A stretch of 59,042 nt of DNA from Desulfocapsaceae bacterium (GTDB lineage: Bacteria; Desulfobacterota; Desulfobulbia; Desulfobulbales; Desulfocapsaceae): NCBI GenBank assembly GCA_028697885.1, contig JAQVER010000009.1, positions 1-59,042 of the forward strand, written 5' to 3'. The notes below the pieces were generated by a model. That model did no database searches. It worked only from the letters and a program-made list of their open reading frames with translations, and had not been told where the DNA came from. A program made the position numbers and the translations under genes. Position 1 is the first letter of the stretch; the number at the start of each line of letters is the position of its first letter. Below, one piece after another: positions 26,280-34,573 of this stretch.

Positions 26280-26945
26280 TCATTCCAGAGAATGGTTATG
26301 GCAAAGGGGGAGGGACTGATTATAAGCTTCTCTCTGGGCCATTAGCCTGTAACTCTTGGCAATCCGTAGTTGAATATCCGCGTTTTCACTTGCCTCACAT
26401 CGTTGTTGGCGATAGTTGAAACCCGCTACTCGGGTATGCAGACAAAGGCAATTGGTGAGCCACTTGTTGACCTCTTGCTCCATATCAAGAACCGGACCGT
26501 CAATCAGCAGGCTGGTATTGAGCGGGGCATCCCCAGTCTCTCTAAAAGAGCCCAGATGAAATGAGAAAAATAAGTCACGACAAATTTCCGGGCCCAGCAT
26601 GGCCTTTAGCCAAGCATGAAGCAAGATGTCGGCTTCAATTTTGAAATTGGTCCATTGAGCTGCCTTGAAAAAGACTCCGGCCTGGACGAAGGCCTCGATG
26701 CGGGCAATGATTGCAAATCCTGAAAACTGGGCGCTGGAAAGAGGATCCTGTTGATCCTGTGTAGCCATCAGGAGTGATGTCCCGCCTACTTCTTCAAACT
26801 CCCATTGAAACAGGATGCCGGCGTTTTTGATATCAGGTCCGGCGTATTCGACGCGGCCCTCCATTTCAAGCAGGCCGGAATTGGTCAATTGAAACTGATA
26901 GATTGTTTCACTGGATTTGCTGCTGCATTTCAATAAAAAAGCCAT
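26280..26945 (-). CDS. Unrecognised 221-residue protein between the WYL regulator and brxA
   Basis: I do not recognise a family. The product looks soluble and globular, with no signal peptide or TM segment. It contains alternating beta-like segments early on (LLKCSSKSSETIYQFQLTN) and a His/Cys-containing tail. A GAGGAGG Shine-Dalgarno precedes the ATG. It lies between the WYL regulator gene and brxA on the same strand, with gaps of 120 and 180 bp. It may be a BREX-linked accessory gene or part of the regulator unit. Confidence 0.6.
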   Translation of the reverse strand: MAFLLKCSSKSSETIYQFQLTNSGLLEMEGRVEYAGPDIKNAGILFQWEFEEVGGTSLLMATQDQQDPLSSAQFSGFAIIARIEAFVQAGVFFKAAQWTNFKIEADILLHAWLKAMLGPEICRDLFFSFHLGSFRETGDAPLNTSLLIDGPVLDMEQEVNKWLTNCLCLHTRVAGFNYRQQRCEASENADIQLRIAKSYRLMAQREAYNQSLPLCHNHSLE

Positions 26946-27065
26946 TGTTGTCCTCCTCTGATAATTTGTTGGGTTGAAACCTCCATCGTGTAAGGTTCTC
27001 TCTTTCTTCCAACATATCAGGAGAGAGGCTCAATATATGATCCTCACAATCTTTTTTTTATTTTT

Positions 27066-28052
27066 TTATGATTGATAATTCTCCAGGGCGGCCAGTAGCT
27101 TTTTCTTAACCTCTTCTCTGAGCTCCTTGGGGCCAATGACCTCCACGTCCGGCCCGTAGCGGAGAATATCAAGGACCAGTTCGCGGGAATCACTGTAAGG
27201 CAGACGAAGTTGATAAGAGCCATCATCCAGCCAGCTTCCCTGCTGGTCGGGATGCCATTGTTCGGCAGCGATCCAACGGGCGCGCTCAGGGGTAAAGCGA
27301 AGAATAGCCATTTTGTTTGCTGGGCCGGCAAAGATGCCAAAGGCCTGGGAATAATAGCTGTCCAGTTTTTGATCGTCTATCTCAATGGCTTTTTCTTCGA
27401 GAATGTCGAGTTGTTGAATGCGATCAAGGGCAAAGGTGCGGAAGTCATTACTTCTATGGCACCAGGTATTGAGGTACCAGTTTTCCCGGTAATAAATGAG
27501 TCGTTGCGGGGAGACAACCCGGCTGGAAATGGTGTCATGGGCGCGATCATGATACTGAAGATTCAGTTGGTATCGTTGCAGGGTGGCGCTTGCGGCGGCA
27601 TGAAAATTTTCCGAAGGACAGGGGCGGGCGCCAACACTGTGAAAGCGGAACCTGCGAAAAATCTCATTGGTTGCCAGGTTCTGTTTTTCCATGATGGATT
27701 CGATGCGGTGCCGGATGAGGGCGAACTCATCCCGGAGCAGCCCCGGTTGCATCTTGCTGATAAGCTCATGGACGGTGAGCAGGGCATGCAGCTCGGAGAC
27801 TGTGAACCAGAGTCCGGGTAACTCATGATGATTCTCTTCGGCATCATTCCACTGAACGCGGTCGAGAATGTAGCCGTCATGCTTCTTGTCGTAACGAACC
27901 GGCGCGCCCAGCTCATCACGCATCTTTTTGAGAATCCGTTTGATCGTCGGCCAGGAACATTCCATTCTGGCCTCCAACGTACTCCTGGAGATAGGATACC
28001 GATGGGACAAAAAGAGGGCATGCAGGGTGTAAATGCGGTCAAATTGATTCAT
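27066..28052 (-). CDS. WYL-domain transcriptional regulator (BrxR/CapW-like)
   Basis: The product has 328 residues with an N-terminal winged helix-turn-helix (residues 1 to about 65; RSTLEARMECSWPTIKRILKK). The WYL ligand-sensing domain includes YYRENWYLNTWCH, and a C-terminal WCX-like segment ends near LAALENYQS. Regulators of this build (BrxR) repress BREX and other defence loci by binding inverted repeats. It lies two genes upstream of brxA on the same strand. An inverted repeat overlaps its own ribosome-binding region, which fits autoregulation. Confidence 0.88.
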   Translation of the reverse strand: MNQFDRIYTLHALFLSHRYPISRSTLEARMECSWPTIKRILKKMRDELGAPVRYDKKHDGYILDRVQWNDAEENHHELPGLWFTVSELHALLTVHELISKMQPGLLRDEFALIRHRIESIMEKQNLATNEIFRRFRFHSVGARPCPSENFHAAASATLQRYQLNLQYHDRAHDTISSRVVSPQRLIYYRENWYLNTWCHRSNDFRTFALDRIQQLDILEEKAIEIDDQKLDSYYSQAFGIFAGPANKMAILRFTPERARWIAAEQWHPDQQGSWLDDGSYQLRLPYSDSRELVLDILRYGPDVEVIGPKELREEVKKKLLAALENYQS

Positions 28053-28057
28053 TGTTT

Positions 28058-28074
28058 ACAGGGGAAGCTCCTGT
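28058..28074 (-). promoter_or_regulatory. Inverted repeat over the ribosome-binding site of the WYL regulator
   Basis: ACAGG-N7-CCTGT ends 5 bp before the start codon and includes the AGGAG Shine-Dalgarno. It could be an autoregulatory operator or a small RNA hairpin that hides the ribosome-binding site. No second copy of the same arms was found ahead of brxA. Confidence 0.35.
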
Positions 28075-28106
28075 TTTATTGAGAAGTGGTGTCGAAAAAA
28101 CAGAAA

Positions 28107-28310
28107 TCATTTGTTCGAGTCGTTATCATCCACTTCTATCATATCCATTATCTCAGCTTGAAACGCCTCATCCTGCATGAGTTTCACGGCAATGGCCTGA
28201 CAGATTGCTCCTGCAGGGCCATCTATATCACCTGAAGCCACATTAACCGATACTCCACCGTCTTCATCGACTTCCAAAATAAGCGCTGCTTGATTATCTT
28301 TGAGTTCCAT
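28107..28310 (-). CDS. 67-residue acidic conserved-looking hypothetical protein
   Basis: From the ATG at 28310 (MELKDNQAALILEVDEDG) the product is acidic, with a beta-rich start and an amphipathic C-terminal helix ending in DDNDSNK. A longer reading from TTG at 28403 would run into the attC site and is unlikely. It follows the last attC of the cassette array and has no attC of its own downstream. It may therefore be the fixed gene next to the array rather than a cassette. Function unknown. Confidence 0.5.
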   Translation of the reverse strand: MELKDNQAALILEVDEDGGVSVNVASGDIDGPAGAICQAIAVKLMQDEAFQAEIMDMIEVDDNDSNK

Positions 28311-28387
28311 GTATGATGTTTTGTAACCCTCATGATTGATAGGAGAAATATTGACTTTGATAACGCAAAAAATAACCAGACCACGCC

Positions 28388-28448
28388 AATAAACTATGCT
28401 CAAAGAAAGCAGACGTTCTCGCCGTCCGCTGAATTATTTTGTTAGCAT
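28388..28448 (-). repeat. attC site of the DUF4393 cassette (last in array)
   Basis: Minus strand: R'' ATGCTAAC at 28448..28441, then stem AGCGGACG pairing with CGTCTGCT across a 7-nt spacer, then AGCAT pairing with the ATGCT of R''. The R' box (GTTT...) is degenerate, as often at the end of an array. Confidence 0.65.
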
Positions 28449-28458
28449 TTTTTTAAAT

Positions 28459-29082
28459 TTACTGTGGGTCACTTACACATCGCAAAAACTCACGGCCGGT
28501 GGTTGTTAAATACCAGTCCTTTTCTATTTGGTGAATTAAATCTAGAGTTTCAAGATGAACATGATTAAATGTTTTACCTTTGTTAAGGAGTCCAAGCGTC
28601 CAAGTTGAAGCCAAAGCTTTTAGAACTCTTATTGGAATTGAGATAGATTCACTCTCAGAAATTTCAAGTAGCAATACTGCGTCTTTCGACGTTATTTTTG
28701 TAAGTTTTTTTGCTATTTCAGGATGTACGCTCCCCTCGACAAATTCTTTTGCTAAGAGGTTAGCCCATAGTGTTCTAATTGTTTCGTCCGTTTGATTGTC
28801 GGCGTTATCTAGGGCTTCATATACAACAAGTGGCTTTATAATTGTTTTCGGTTTTTTGTCGGGGAAACTTATTTTTTCTGAGGCTTCCTGAAGGCATTTT
28901 GCTGCAATAATTTTTTGCTCATCATTCAATTGGTTAAATCGTAATTGAATGAGCCTCCCGATACCCTCTGTTGTCGCAGTTAAAGGAAAGATCAGCTTTT
29001 CAAATGTGTCGCATGCGGTTTTGGTGAGTTGAGTCCATGCTTCTTTTGGAACATTCTTGGCGATCGCTTTCAATTCTTCCAT
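28459..29082 (-). CDS. Abi-alpha / DUF4393-type protein (integron cassette)
   Basis: The product has 207 residues. The opening region, with FEKLIFPLTATTEGIGRLI followed by a long amphipathic helix, matches the Abi-alpha (DUF4393) family. A domain rich in helices follows, ending in a winged-helix-like YLTTTGREFL. Members are associated with abortive phage infection, but the mechanism is little known. The gene has its own attC immediately downstream and begins shortly after the upstream R' box, so it fills one cassette. Confidence 0.75.
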   Translation of the reverse strand: MEELKAIAKNVPKEAWTQLTKTACDTFEKLIFPLTATTEGIGRLIQLRFNQLNDEQKIIAAKCLQEASEKISFPDKKPKTIIKPLVVYEALDNADNQTDETIRTLWANLLAKEFVEGSVHPEIAKKLTKITSKDAVLLLEISESESISIPIRVLKALASTWTLGLLNKGKTFNHVHLETLDLIHQIEKDWYLTTTGREFLRCVSDPQ

Positions 29083-29118
29083 GCTGGCTCCAGTGAACTG
29101 CTTTTATTTATTTTTGAA

Positions 29119-29190
29119 TGCTAACGCCGCGCTCTGCAGAAATTTGGGAGCGATAGCAAGTAAATTTTCATTAGCAGCGCCTTGTTATGG
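29119..29190 (-). repeat. attC site of the LA2681-HEPN cassette
   Basis: Minus strand: CCATAAC then AAGGCGCTGC, a 40-bp centre with imperfect pairing, then GCAGAGCGCGGCGTTAGCA. This is a textbook attC with R''/L'' and L'/R' boxes; total length 72 bp. Confidence 0.88.
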
Positions 29191-29223
29191 GTGGATCTAC
29201 TACCATATAAATTAATATGAAAC

Positions 29224-30702
29224 TTACTCATGAAATCTTTCAATTGGCATAGATTGAATAGGTAAAGATAATTTATCACTCTCTTTATGACGTATTTCTT
29301 CTTCTCGGTGCATCGCAAGGGATAGATATATTAAAGCTTCTCTAGCCATTGACATTATTCGCATAGTTTTTAATTGGAAATCATCAATAGTTATGTATGA
29401 ATGTGTATCTGTGTTTTTAACAGGAGTCGCACACTCTTGAAGGCTTAAGTATCTATGTTCAATACGGTTTCTCAGTCCGGCTAACTCTTTTGCTTCAGGC
29501 AAAGACACATCAACAAAGTCGTCATCAAATAGATCTTTTGATAGGTAATAGAGCCCTCGCAAAGGCCAATTTTTGCTTCCTTCAAAACAATGGTATAGCT
29601 CAAATTTTTTATTTTTAATTTGCCCCCAAATGCTCCTAAAGCTTACAGCACTAGTTTTCAAGCCAACTTCATAGTATTCATTTAAGAAAAGCGCTATTTT
29701 ATCAAACAGTGAATATGCCAAACGATAAGCGGTTTTTAGCTGTTCACTTCTATACCCAAACTGAACACCATCAAAACCATTCAGAAGTAGAACATCGTGA
29801 TCCGATATGTGCTCACTCTCTTTGCCGCTAGATTCGAATAACATAAAACGTGCAGTTACATACTCCTGCTTCAATATATTGTAATAATTTGGGAAACGAG
29901 GCTCTTCGTTAATTTTATAGGTGTGGCTAGGGAGGTGAAGAACATCTCGTGCAGAAGCAGATTTCCTGCACACGTCATTCAATGGTGACAGAAACAGACC
30001 ATGTCTCAAGCACCAAGTGCGATACGCTACGTCTTTTTTGTTTACTCCAATTGGCCATTGATCAAGGTCGAATTTAAAATCATAGTCAATTTTTTCTAGA
30101 TAGTCTTCAGCACCATTGTAATTCTGTCTAAAGTACTTCTCGGCTTCGGGGTGTAATCCACTATCCCAAAGTGCGCCTTCAGATATAGATTCCTTTAAAT
30201 CACCTTTAGCGTGAGCAAATAATATCCCTGCATGTCCATGGTCATAAAGACTTTGGGCATAATAAATAACTCCAACACCTTTATTCCCAAGAGCCATTGC
30301 AAAATTAGGCACTATGGCTAATGCAGAATCCCACGCTTGTATTGCCTCTATAAATCGACCGAATTGATCAAGGCTACTTCCGAGATTAGTTAGTATCTTA
30401 CATTGAAAAATTGGATCTAAATTAGAAAACTCAGGCTCAGATACTGCTCTTCGCAAACTTAGAATTTCTAGAACTTTATCGTTTTGCTGCCAGCTCCACA
30501 TATAGTCTGGTTCACCAGATTGCATGCCAGCCAGGGCGCTGTAACAGTTTGCCTTAAAGAAATGAATAATGGCTCTATTTTGAAAGTCTGTGCTTTCCAG
30601 TGCTTTGTTACATCTATCTATCAAAGCGTTCAATGCAAGAACATCACTTTCCTCAATAGCAACATCTATCTCCGAACCTAGATTGTTTAATTGATTTTCC
30701 AT
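29224..30702 (-). CDS. TPR-like protein with LA2681-type HEPN domain (integron cassette)
   Basis: The product has 492 residues. The N-terminal half has tetratricopeptide-like helices (FHFFKANCYSAL-type pairs, then ILTNLGSSLDQFGRFIEAIQAWDSAL near residue 110). The C-terminal third matches the LA2681-like HEPN family: SVSFRSIWGQI, LRGLYYLSKDLFD and LRNRIEHRY near residue 410, with the R-x4-H HEPN signature. HEPN proteins are usually metal-independent RNases in toxin or defence systems. It is one of the larger integron cassettes one would expect to see. A defence role is inference. Confidence 0.78.
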   Translation of the reverse strand: MENQLNNLGSEIDVAIEESDVLALNALIDRCNKALESTDFQNRAIIHFFKANCYSALAGMQSGEPDYMWSWQQNDKVLEILSLRRAVSEPEFSNLDPIFQCKILTNLGSSLDQFGRFIEAIQAWDSALAIVPNFAMALGNKGVGVIYYAQSLYDHGHAGILFAHAKGDLKESISEGALWDSGLHPEAEKYFRQNYNGAEDYLEKIDYDFKFDLDQWPIGVNKKDVAYRTWCLRHGLFLSPLNDVCRKSASARDVLHLPSHTYKINEEPRFPNYYNILKQEYVTARFMLFESSGKESEHISDHDVLLLNGFDGVQFGYRSEQLKTAYRLAYSLFDKIALFLNEYYEVGLKTSAVSFRSIWGQIKNKKFELYHCFEGSKNWPLRGLYYLSKDLFDDDFVDVSLPEAKELAGLRNRIEHRYLSLQECATPVKNTDTHSYITIDDFQLKTMRIMSMAREALIYLSLAMHREEEIRHKESDKLSLPIQSMPIERFHE

Positions 30703-30769
30703 CTAAGTCTTACTCGTTCCTTAATTTAGTTTTACCAATTATCAATTATTCATAACTACTAGTTACGAA

Positions 30770-30840
30770 CCATAACGTGGAGTTCACAGGAAACTTTGGA
30801 GCGTAGCGGAAAAGATTTCCAGTGCAACGTTTTGTTGGCT
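30770..30840 (-). repeat. attC site of the DUF2971 cassette
   Basis: Minus strand: AGCCAAC, then ACGTTGCACTGGAAA pairing imperfectly with TTTCCTGTGAACTCCACGT, ending GTTATGG. The R'' overlaps the final base of the DUF2971 stop codon. Confidence 0.82.
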
Positions 30841-31589
30841 TAATTTTTCATTTTTGATTTATTGATTAGTTCAGTCAGATTTGAATAATCAACAGGTGCA
30901 GTAATATGATATTTTTTTGATACACTTTTTACTAAATCAAAGAACCACTCGCCTGCCTCTGGTGATATAATAATTTTTTCGATGATATCATTTGGCTTAA
31001 TTTTGAGCCGTAATGGTGATGGTTGCTTAAGCGAATTTCTAGTGACTACCATTCTTACTTCTTTTTCAAATTCGTATGCTTCATGTTTGAGACCAAAAGT
31101 ATCATAACTTAATGTATAGATACCGTCTGGCAATCCACCTGAGTGATCAATGTAGGTCACTTCTTTGAATGTTACACCGGTTACACCAGTCCAAAGAAGA
31201 GTTGACTGGATTAATTTTTCCAATGTAGTGATGATTGCAATTGCTTGCTTTGATGCCCCGTAGATTTTCCATAAGGCCATATTATCTTTTGGTCCTTTGG
31301 TCCAGCAACTCACATTATTTTTAATTCTATTCTCTTGCTCTCTTTCTAATATTGGTTTTGACCCTAGGTGTTTGATGACATCAGGATCTTGCTTATACAT
31401 TTCTCTGATTTGTTCAGGAAGCGTTCCTTCAAGACTATCTTCAAACTCTACAGCCGAGGCAACGTATAGGGTTTGGGTACTAATAAGGTCAATAAATTTT
31501 GCTAAATCAAGATATCTCATCAAAACCATGTCGGTTTTTAAAGATACGTCAGCAGTAACTGGAAAATTTTCTCTTTGCTTATTGGTCAT
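30840..31589 (-). CDS. DUF2971-family protein (integron cassette)
   Basis: The product has 249 residues matching DUF2971: LMRYLDLAKFIDLISTQTLYVA then EFEDSLEG, the NNVSCWTKGPKDNMALWKIYG core, and a beta-rich C-terminal part. The family is frequent in defence islands and integron arrays, and its biochemical role is unsettled. The gene nearly fills its cassette: the ATG is 17 bp after the upstream R' start and the stop touches its attC. Confidence 0.8.
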   Translation of the reverse strand: MTNKQRENFPVTADVSLKTDMVLMRYLDLAKFIDLISTQTLYVASAVEFEDSLEGTLPEQIREMYKQDPDVIKHLGSKPILEREQENRIKNNVSCWTKGPKDNMALWKIYGASKQAIAIITTLEKLIQSTLLWTGVTGVTFKEVTYIDHSGGLPDGIYTLSYDTFGLKHEAYEFEKEVRMVVTRNSLKQPSPLRLKIKPNDIIEKIIISPEAGEWFFDLVKSVSKKYHITAPVDYSNLTELINKSKMKN

Positions 31590-31599
31590 TTTTTATAGA

Positions 31600-31669
31600 A
31601 GCCAACGAGAAGGCTCACCGGAAAACTGGCCGTAGGCCAGATTTTCCGTGTGCAGCCGTTTGTTATGCC
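31600..31669 (-). repeat. attC site of the DMT-transporter cassette
   Basis: Minus strand: GGCATAAC, AAACGGCTGCAC, then inner stem CGGAAAATCTGGCC pairing with GGCCAGTTTTCCG, then GTGAGCC and R' GTTGGCT. Clear attC folding potential. Confidence 0.85.
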
Positions 31670-31702
31670 TAATTTCTTTATACATAATCGCCTGGATAAA
31701 AT

Positions 31703-32155
31703 TTACCACCGAATCAATATTGCTCCGATTAAAAGAAATCCTGCGCCAATTCCTCGTGTAATAGTTATGGGTTGAATTGGCACATTCATAACGCCGAAAT
31801 GGTCAAATGCGACTGATGTTATTAACTGGCCAACTACTATTAATGCGACAACGGTGAAGATACCCAGTCGGGGTAATAGCAGGATCGAAATAGCTATGTA
31901 AATGGCTCCAAACAGACCTCCTGTCCATGACCATAATGAGCTACGTAAAGTCAGGTTGGCAGTCACAATTGGATCTCGCATCAAAAAAATCATAATGAGC
32001 ATAACGATTGTGCCGCCAAGATAGCTAAAGAATCCAGCCCACCAAGGTGATCCAATTTCAAAACGAAGATTTGAATTGACTGCCTGCTGGATTACAAAGC
32101 TTGCTCCTGCAAATAGTGCAATTAACATAAGTGAGATATTCTGTAAGGTTAACAA
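31703..32155 (-). CDS. DMT-superfamily YdcZ/DUF606-like membrane protein (integron cassette)
   Basis: The product has 150 residues with about five transmembrane helices (starting LTLQNISLMLIALFAGASFVIQQ). It matches the YdcZ (DUF606) half-size drug/metabolite transporter family, which usually works as a pair or dimer. It carries its own attC downstream and an upstream GTTATGCC junction, so it is the first cassette of the array. Substrate unknown. Confidence 0.8.
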   Translation of the reverse strand: MLTLQNISLMLIALFAGASFVIQQAVNSNLRFEIGSPWWAGFFSYLGGTIVMLIMIFLMRDPIVTANLTLRSSLWSWTGGLFGAIYIAISILLLPRLGIFTVVALIVVGQLITSVAFDHFGVMNVPIQPITITRGIGAGFLLIGAILIRW

Positions 32156-32228
32156 ACGTCTGCCTCCACATTAATTGTTTGTTGCTAAATGACCTTGTGA
32201 ACACATTTGTATCTTATCTTTTAAGTTC

Positions 32229-32513
32229 GGCATAACAGTATTATTATGACAAATTCGAAAGTGCAGTAACATCATGACTGCCCATTATTGTTATTTTTGT
32301 TAATGTATCGAATTGTCTTATTTTTTGAACATAAACAATCGTCTTCCTATTCAAATTTCCTGAAAATCACAAAGTCAAAAGACAAACTCGCACATCGTCA
32401 AGAAATAACATTGAAAAAGGAATGTCTGTTGTTCTCGTTTTGTCTTTAAACTTGGGGTGTAGCTATCAAAAGTCAAGATAGTTCCAAAATATCCGTAACA
32501 TCTGACAATATCT
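32229..32513 (-). other. Upstream end of the cassette array: recombination junction and possible attI, no gene
   Basis: GTTATGCC on the minus strand (32236..32229) is the insertion point of the first cassette. Immediately upstream, around 32262..32295, the minus strand contains GGGCAGTCATGATGTTAC, reminiscent of parts of attI sites, but this is weak. The rest, to 32513, is AT-rich with no reading frame of note and no trace of intI. Confidence 0.4.
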
Positions 32514-32774
32514 TTATCCATGCCGTATCTTGAGAACCAGAACACACATTGCAAGGGTGAAACTGACCGTATTTGCCAAAATCAATGGTAGATCCATAAG
32601 GAGAAACCTATAAATCAACCACAGAAACAATCCTGTACTGAGAATGGTATACATCAGGATAGAAACATCATTGGTTCTTTTTGATCGCAATATCTTGATA
32701 ACTTGAGGCAAGAATGAACAGGTCGTACATGTTGCCGCAATTAATCCAATAAGTGTGGTCGTGTCAAAATTCAT
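32514..32774 (-). CDS. SemiSWEET (MtN3/PQ-loop) transporter
   Basis: The 86-residue, three-helix protein carries the PQ-loop motif (SFLPQVIKILRSKRTNDVS) that defines bacterial SemiSWEET sugar transporters, which act as homodimers. Its ATG overlaps the umuC stop (ATGA), so it is translated as the third gene of a umuD-umuC-SemiSWEET unit. Why a sugar-transporter-like gene is coupled to an SOS polymerase operon is unclear. Confidence 0.85.
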   Translation of the reverse strand: MNFDTTTLIGLIAATCTTCSFLPQVIKILRSKRTNDVSILMYTILSTGLFLWLIYRFLLMDLPLILANTVSFTLAMCVLVLKIRHG

Positions 32775-34060
32775 GACAAACCCGCAGCCTTGGCCACAGG
32801 CAGCTCTTGCCAGTTAGTGGTATAAGCGGGTGATTTACGCCTCTGCTGCATAGCCCACGGCTTGTCTGTCGCTGTTGTCATTCCGTACTGAAGGGTACTT
32901 CGCCCCCATTTGCTATTGATCCTGTCCAGTGCGGTCATCAACTGTTTATCCTCTTTCTCTGCTGGCCGAAATAACGAAAACAAATCCTGCTGCTTCCATC
33001 CTTGCTTTACGATACCGGCGAGCATAATACCTGCCTTTCGATATCGATATCCGGGTTTATACAACGACTTGAGGCACTGCAGAGCTGCGGTTATGAGCTC
33101 TGGTGTTGAAGAGGTGGGCTGATGAAGAGTAATTGTTTGATTATTGGAATAACGGGCCTGTTCGTCAAACGGCCCGGTTGTGATAAAGAGGTTAAGAGTA
33201 TCTGCCTCAACACCTTGTTTTCGAAGTTTTTCGCCAGCTATCGAGACATAATTAATAACGGCACCTCTGAGGTCGTCAAGGTCGGTAACCGGATGCCCGA
33301 ATGATCTTGAAGTAATGATTGATTTTGGAGACGAAGGAGCGTTTTCAAGCGATATACATGAAATACCGTTCAGCTCCATGACGGTACGAGCCCCAACAAC
33401 GGTTAATGTTTTGCGAATCCATGTTTCATCGGCCCGTTTGAGATCAAGGGCAGTATAGATACAACGGTTGTTCAGCTTTTCAGTAGATCGTCTACCGATC
33501 CCCCAAACATCATTCACTTCAATCTTCCCTAAAACCTGATCAATTTGATTGTTGCCGGTAAGATCGAAAACGCCATTGAATTGTGCCTCTTTCTTGGCTA
33601 CTCGATTGGCAATCTTGGAAAGCGTTTTGGTTGTGGCAATGCCGATGGATACAGGCATGCCAACATGTTTTCTTATTTTCTCTCGGAGTTCTGCTGCATA
33701 TTTGACCCGGTCCCACTCTTTCGTTACCGGCAGTGATATAAAAGCCTCATCAATCGAATACACCTCAACATCAGGTTCCATTTGTCGCAAGACATCCATT
33801 ACTCGATGCGAAAGATCCCCGTACAGTGCATAGTTTGATGAAAAGACATGGACATTGTGCCTGGCAATCAAATGTTTGACCTTGAACAAAGGTTCTCCCA
33901 TAGGAATATCGAGAGCCTTTGCCTCATTTGATCGTGCAACAATACAACCGTCATTATTGGAAAGGACGACAACCGGCTTACCGTTCAGCTCTGGCCTGAA
34001 CAGCCGCTCACATGAACAGTAAAAATTATTGCAATCAACAAGGGCAAAGACTTTCTTCAT
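32771..34060 (-). CDS. umuC: UmuC, catalytic subunit of DNA polymerase V
   Basis: This 429-residue Y-family polymerase performs error-prone translesion synthesis together with processed UmuD. Motifs seen are FALVDCNNFYCSCERLF at the start, SIDEAF carrying the catalytic acidic pair near residue 105, the VSIGIATTKTLSKIANRVAK thumb-adjacent region, and the DVWGIGRR helix-hairpin-helix. It is intact and of normal length. It lies 12 bp after umuD. Mobile-element umuDC copies are common. Confidence 0.95.
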   Translation of the reverse strand: MKKVFALVDCNNFYCSCERLFRPELNGKPVVVLSNNDGCIVARSNEAKALDIPMGEPLFKVKHLIARHNVHVFSSNYALYGDLSHRVMDVLRQMEPDVEVYSIDEAFISLPVTKEWDRVKYAAELREKIRKHVGMPVSIGIATTKTLSKIANRVAKKEAQFNGVFDLTGNNQIDQVLGKIEVNDVWGIGRRSTEKLNNRCIYTALDLKRADETWIRKTLTVVGARTVMELNGISCISLENAPSSPKSIITSRSFGHPVTDLDDLRGAVINYVSIAGEKLRKQGVEADTLNLFITTGPFDEQARYSNNQTITLHQPTSSTPELITAALQCLKSLYKPGYRYRKAGIMLAGIVKQGWKQQDLFSLFRPAEKEDKQLMTALDRINSKWGRSTLQYGMTTATDKPWAMQQRRKSPAYTTNWQELPVAKAAGLS

Positions 34061-34072
34061 CGAACAAGCCGG

Positions 34073-34510
34073 TTAAAATTGATGGATAACACTGGTGACC
34101 ACTCCCCAAACACTGAAATCAGTATCTTCGGTGATCTCAACAGGAGGATAGTCGGGGTTTGCAGCAACTAGCTGACAGGATGCGCTGTCTTGTATGAATC
34201 TTTTTACTGTCAGTTCGCCATTAACGATAGCAATGACAATTTTTCCACTCAAAGCTTCAAGGGATCGGTCAACAACCAGGATGTCTCCATGATTTATCCT
34301 TGCATCCTTCATGGAGTCACCCGCCACCCTCACAAAGAAAGTGGCAACTGGATGTTGGATCAGCAGCTCATTTAAATCGAGCTTTCGGTCTATATGGTCG
34401 TCAGCTGGGGAAGGGAAACCGGCAGAAACGCCACAAGTAAAGAGAGGACATACAATCTTGGTCTTTTGTTCAACTTCAAAAATGGCATTTATTGAGGAGT
34501 CTGTTTTCAT
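34073..34510 (-). CDS. umuD: UmuD, self-cleaving subunit of DNA polymerase V
   Basis: The 145-residue LexA/UmuD-type S24 peptidase has a Cys26-Gly27 cleavage site in TCGVSAGFPSPADD. The catalytic serine is Ser66 in GDSM and the lysine Lys103 in ELTVKR. RecA-stimulated self-cleavage gives active UmuD'. It is first in a umuD-umuC-SemiSWEET operon. The 63 bp upstream contain ATTCCA...TGGAAT arms that could be a damage-response operator. I see no canonical E. coli LexA box, and Desulfobacterota LexA motifs differ. Confidence 0.95.
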   Translation of the reverse strand: MKTDSSINAIFEVEQKTKIVCPLFTCGVSAGFPSPADDHIDRKLDLNELLIQHPVATFFVRVAGDSMKDARINHGDILVVDRSLEALSGKIVIAIVNGELTVKRFIQDSASCQLVAANPDYPPVEITEDTDFSVWGVVTSVIHQF

Positions 34511-34573
34511 GCATGTAAGAATATCACAGATTCCAGAAAATATAATGTTTCATTGTGCCATTTTTGGAATATT

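Larger units (their letters stand above)
28388..32236 (-). mobile_element. Integron cassette array without a visible integrase (CALIN-like), four cassettes
   Basis: Four minus-strand genes are each followed by an imperfect inverted repeat of about 60-72 bp. Each repeat has the attC layout: R'' ending in AAC, long imperfect stems, and R' beginning GTT. Each cassette starts with the bases complementary to the end of its own attC: TTATGCC/GGCATAAC, TTGGCT/AGCCAAC, TTATGG/CCATAAC and TTAGCA/TGCTAAC. That is the fingerprint of IntI-mediated insertion. No tyrosine-recombinase gene of the IntI type is seen on either side. Recombination polarity runs from 32236 to 28388. Confidence 0.85.

Noticed and set aside
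28107..28403. Longer 98-codon reading of the small acidic gene starting at TTG
   Set aside because: The extra 31 codons lie in the attC stem; the ATG at 28310 gives a more protein-like start.
34511..34573. Canonical LexA box upstream of umuD
   Set aside because: No CTGT-N8-ACAG site is present; only ATTCCA/TGGAAT arms too far apart to call.
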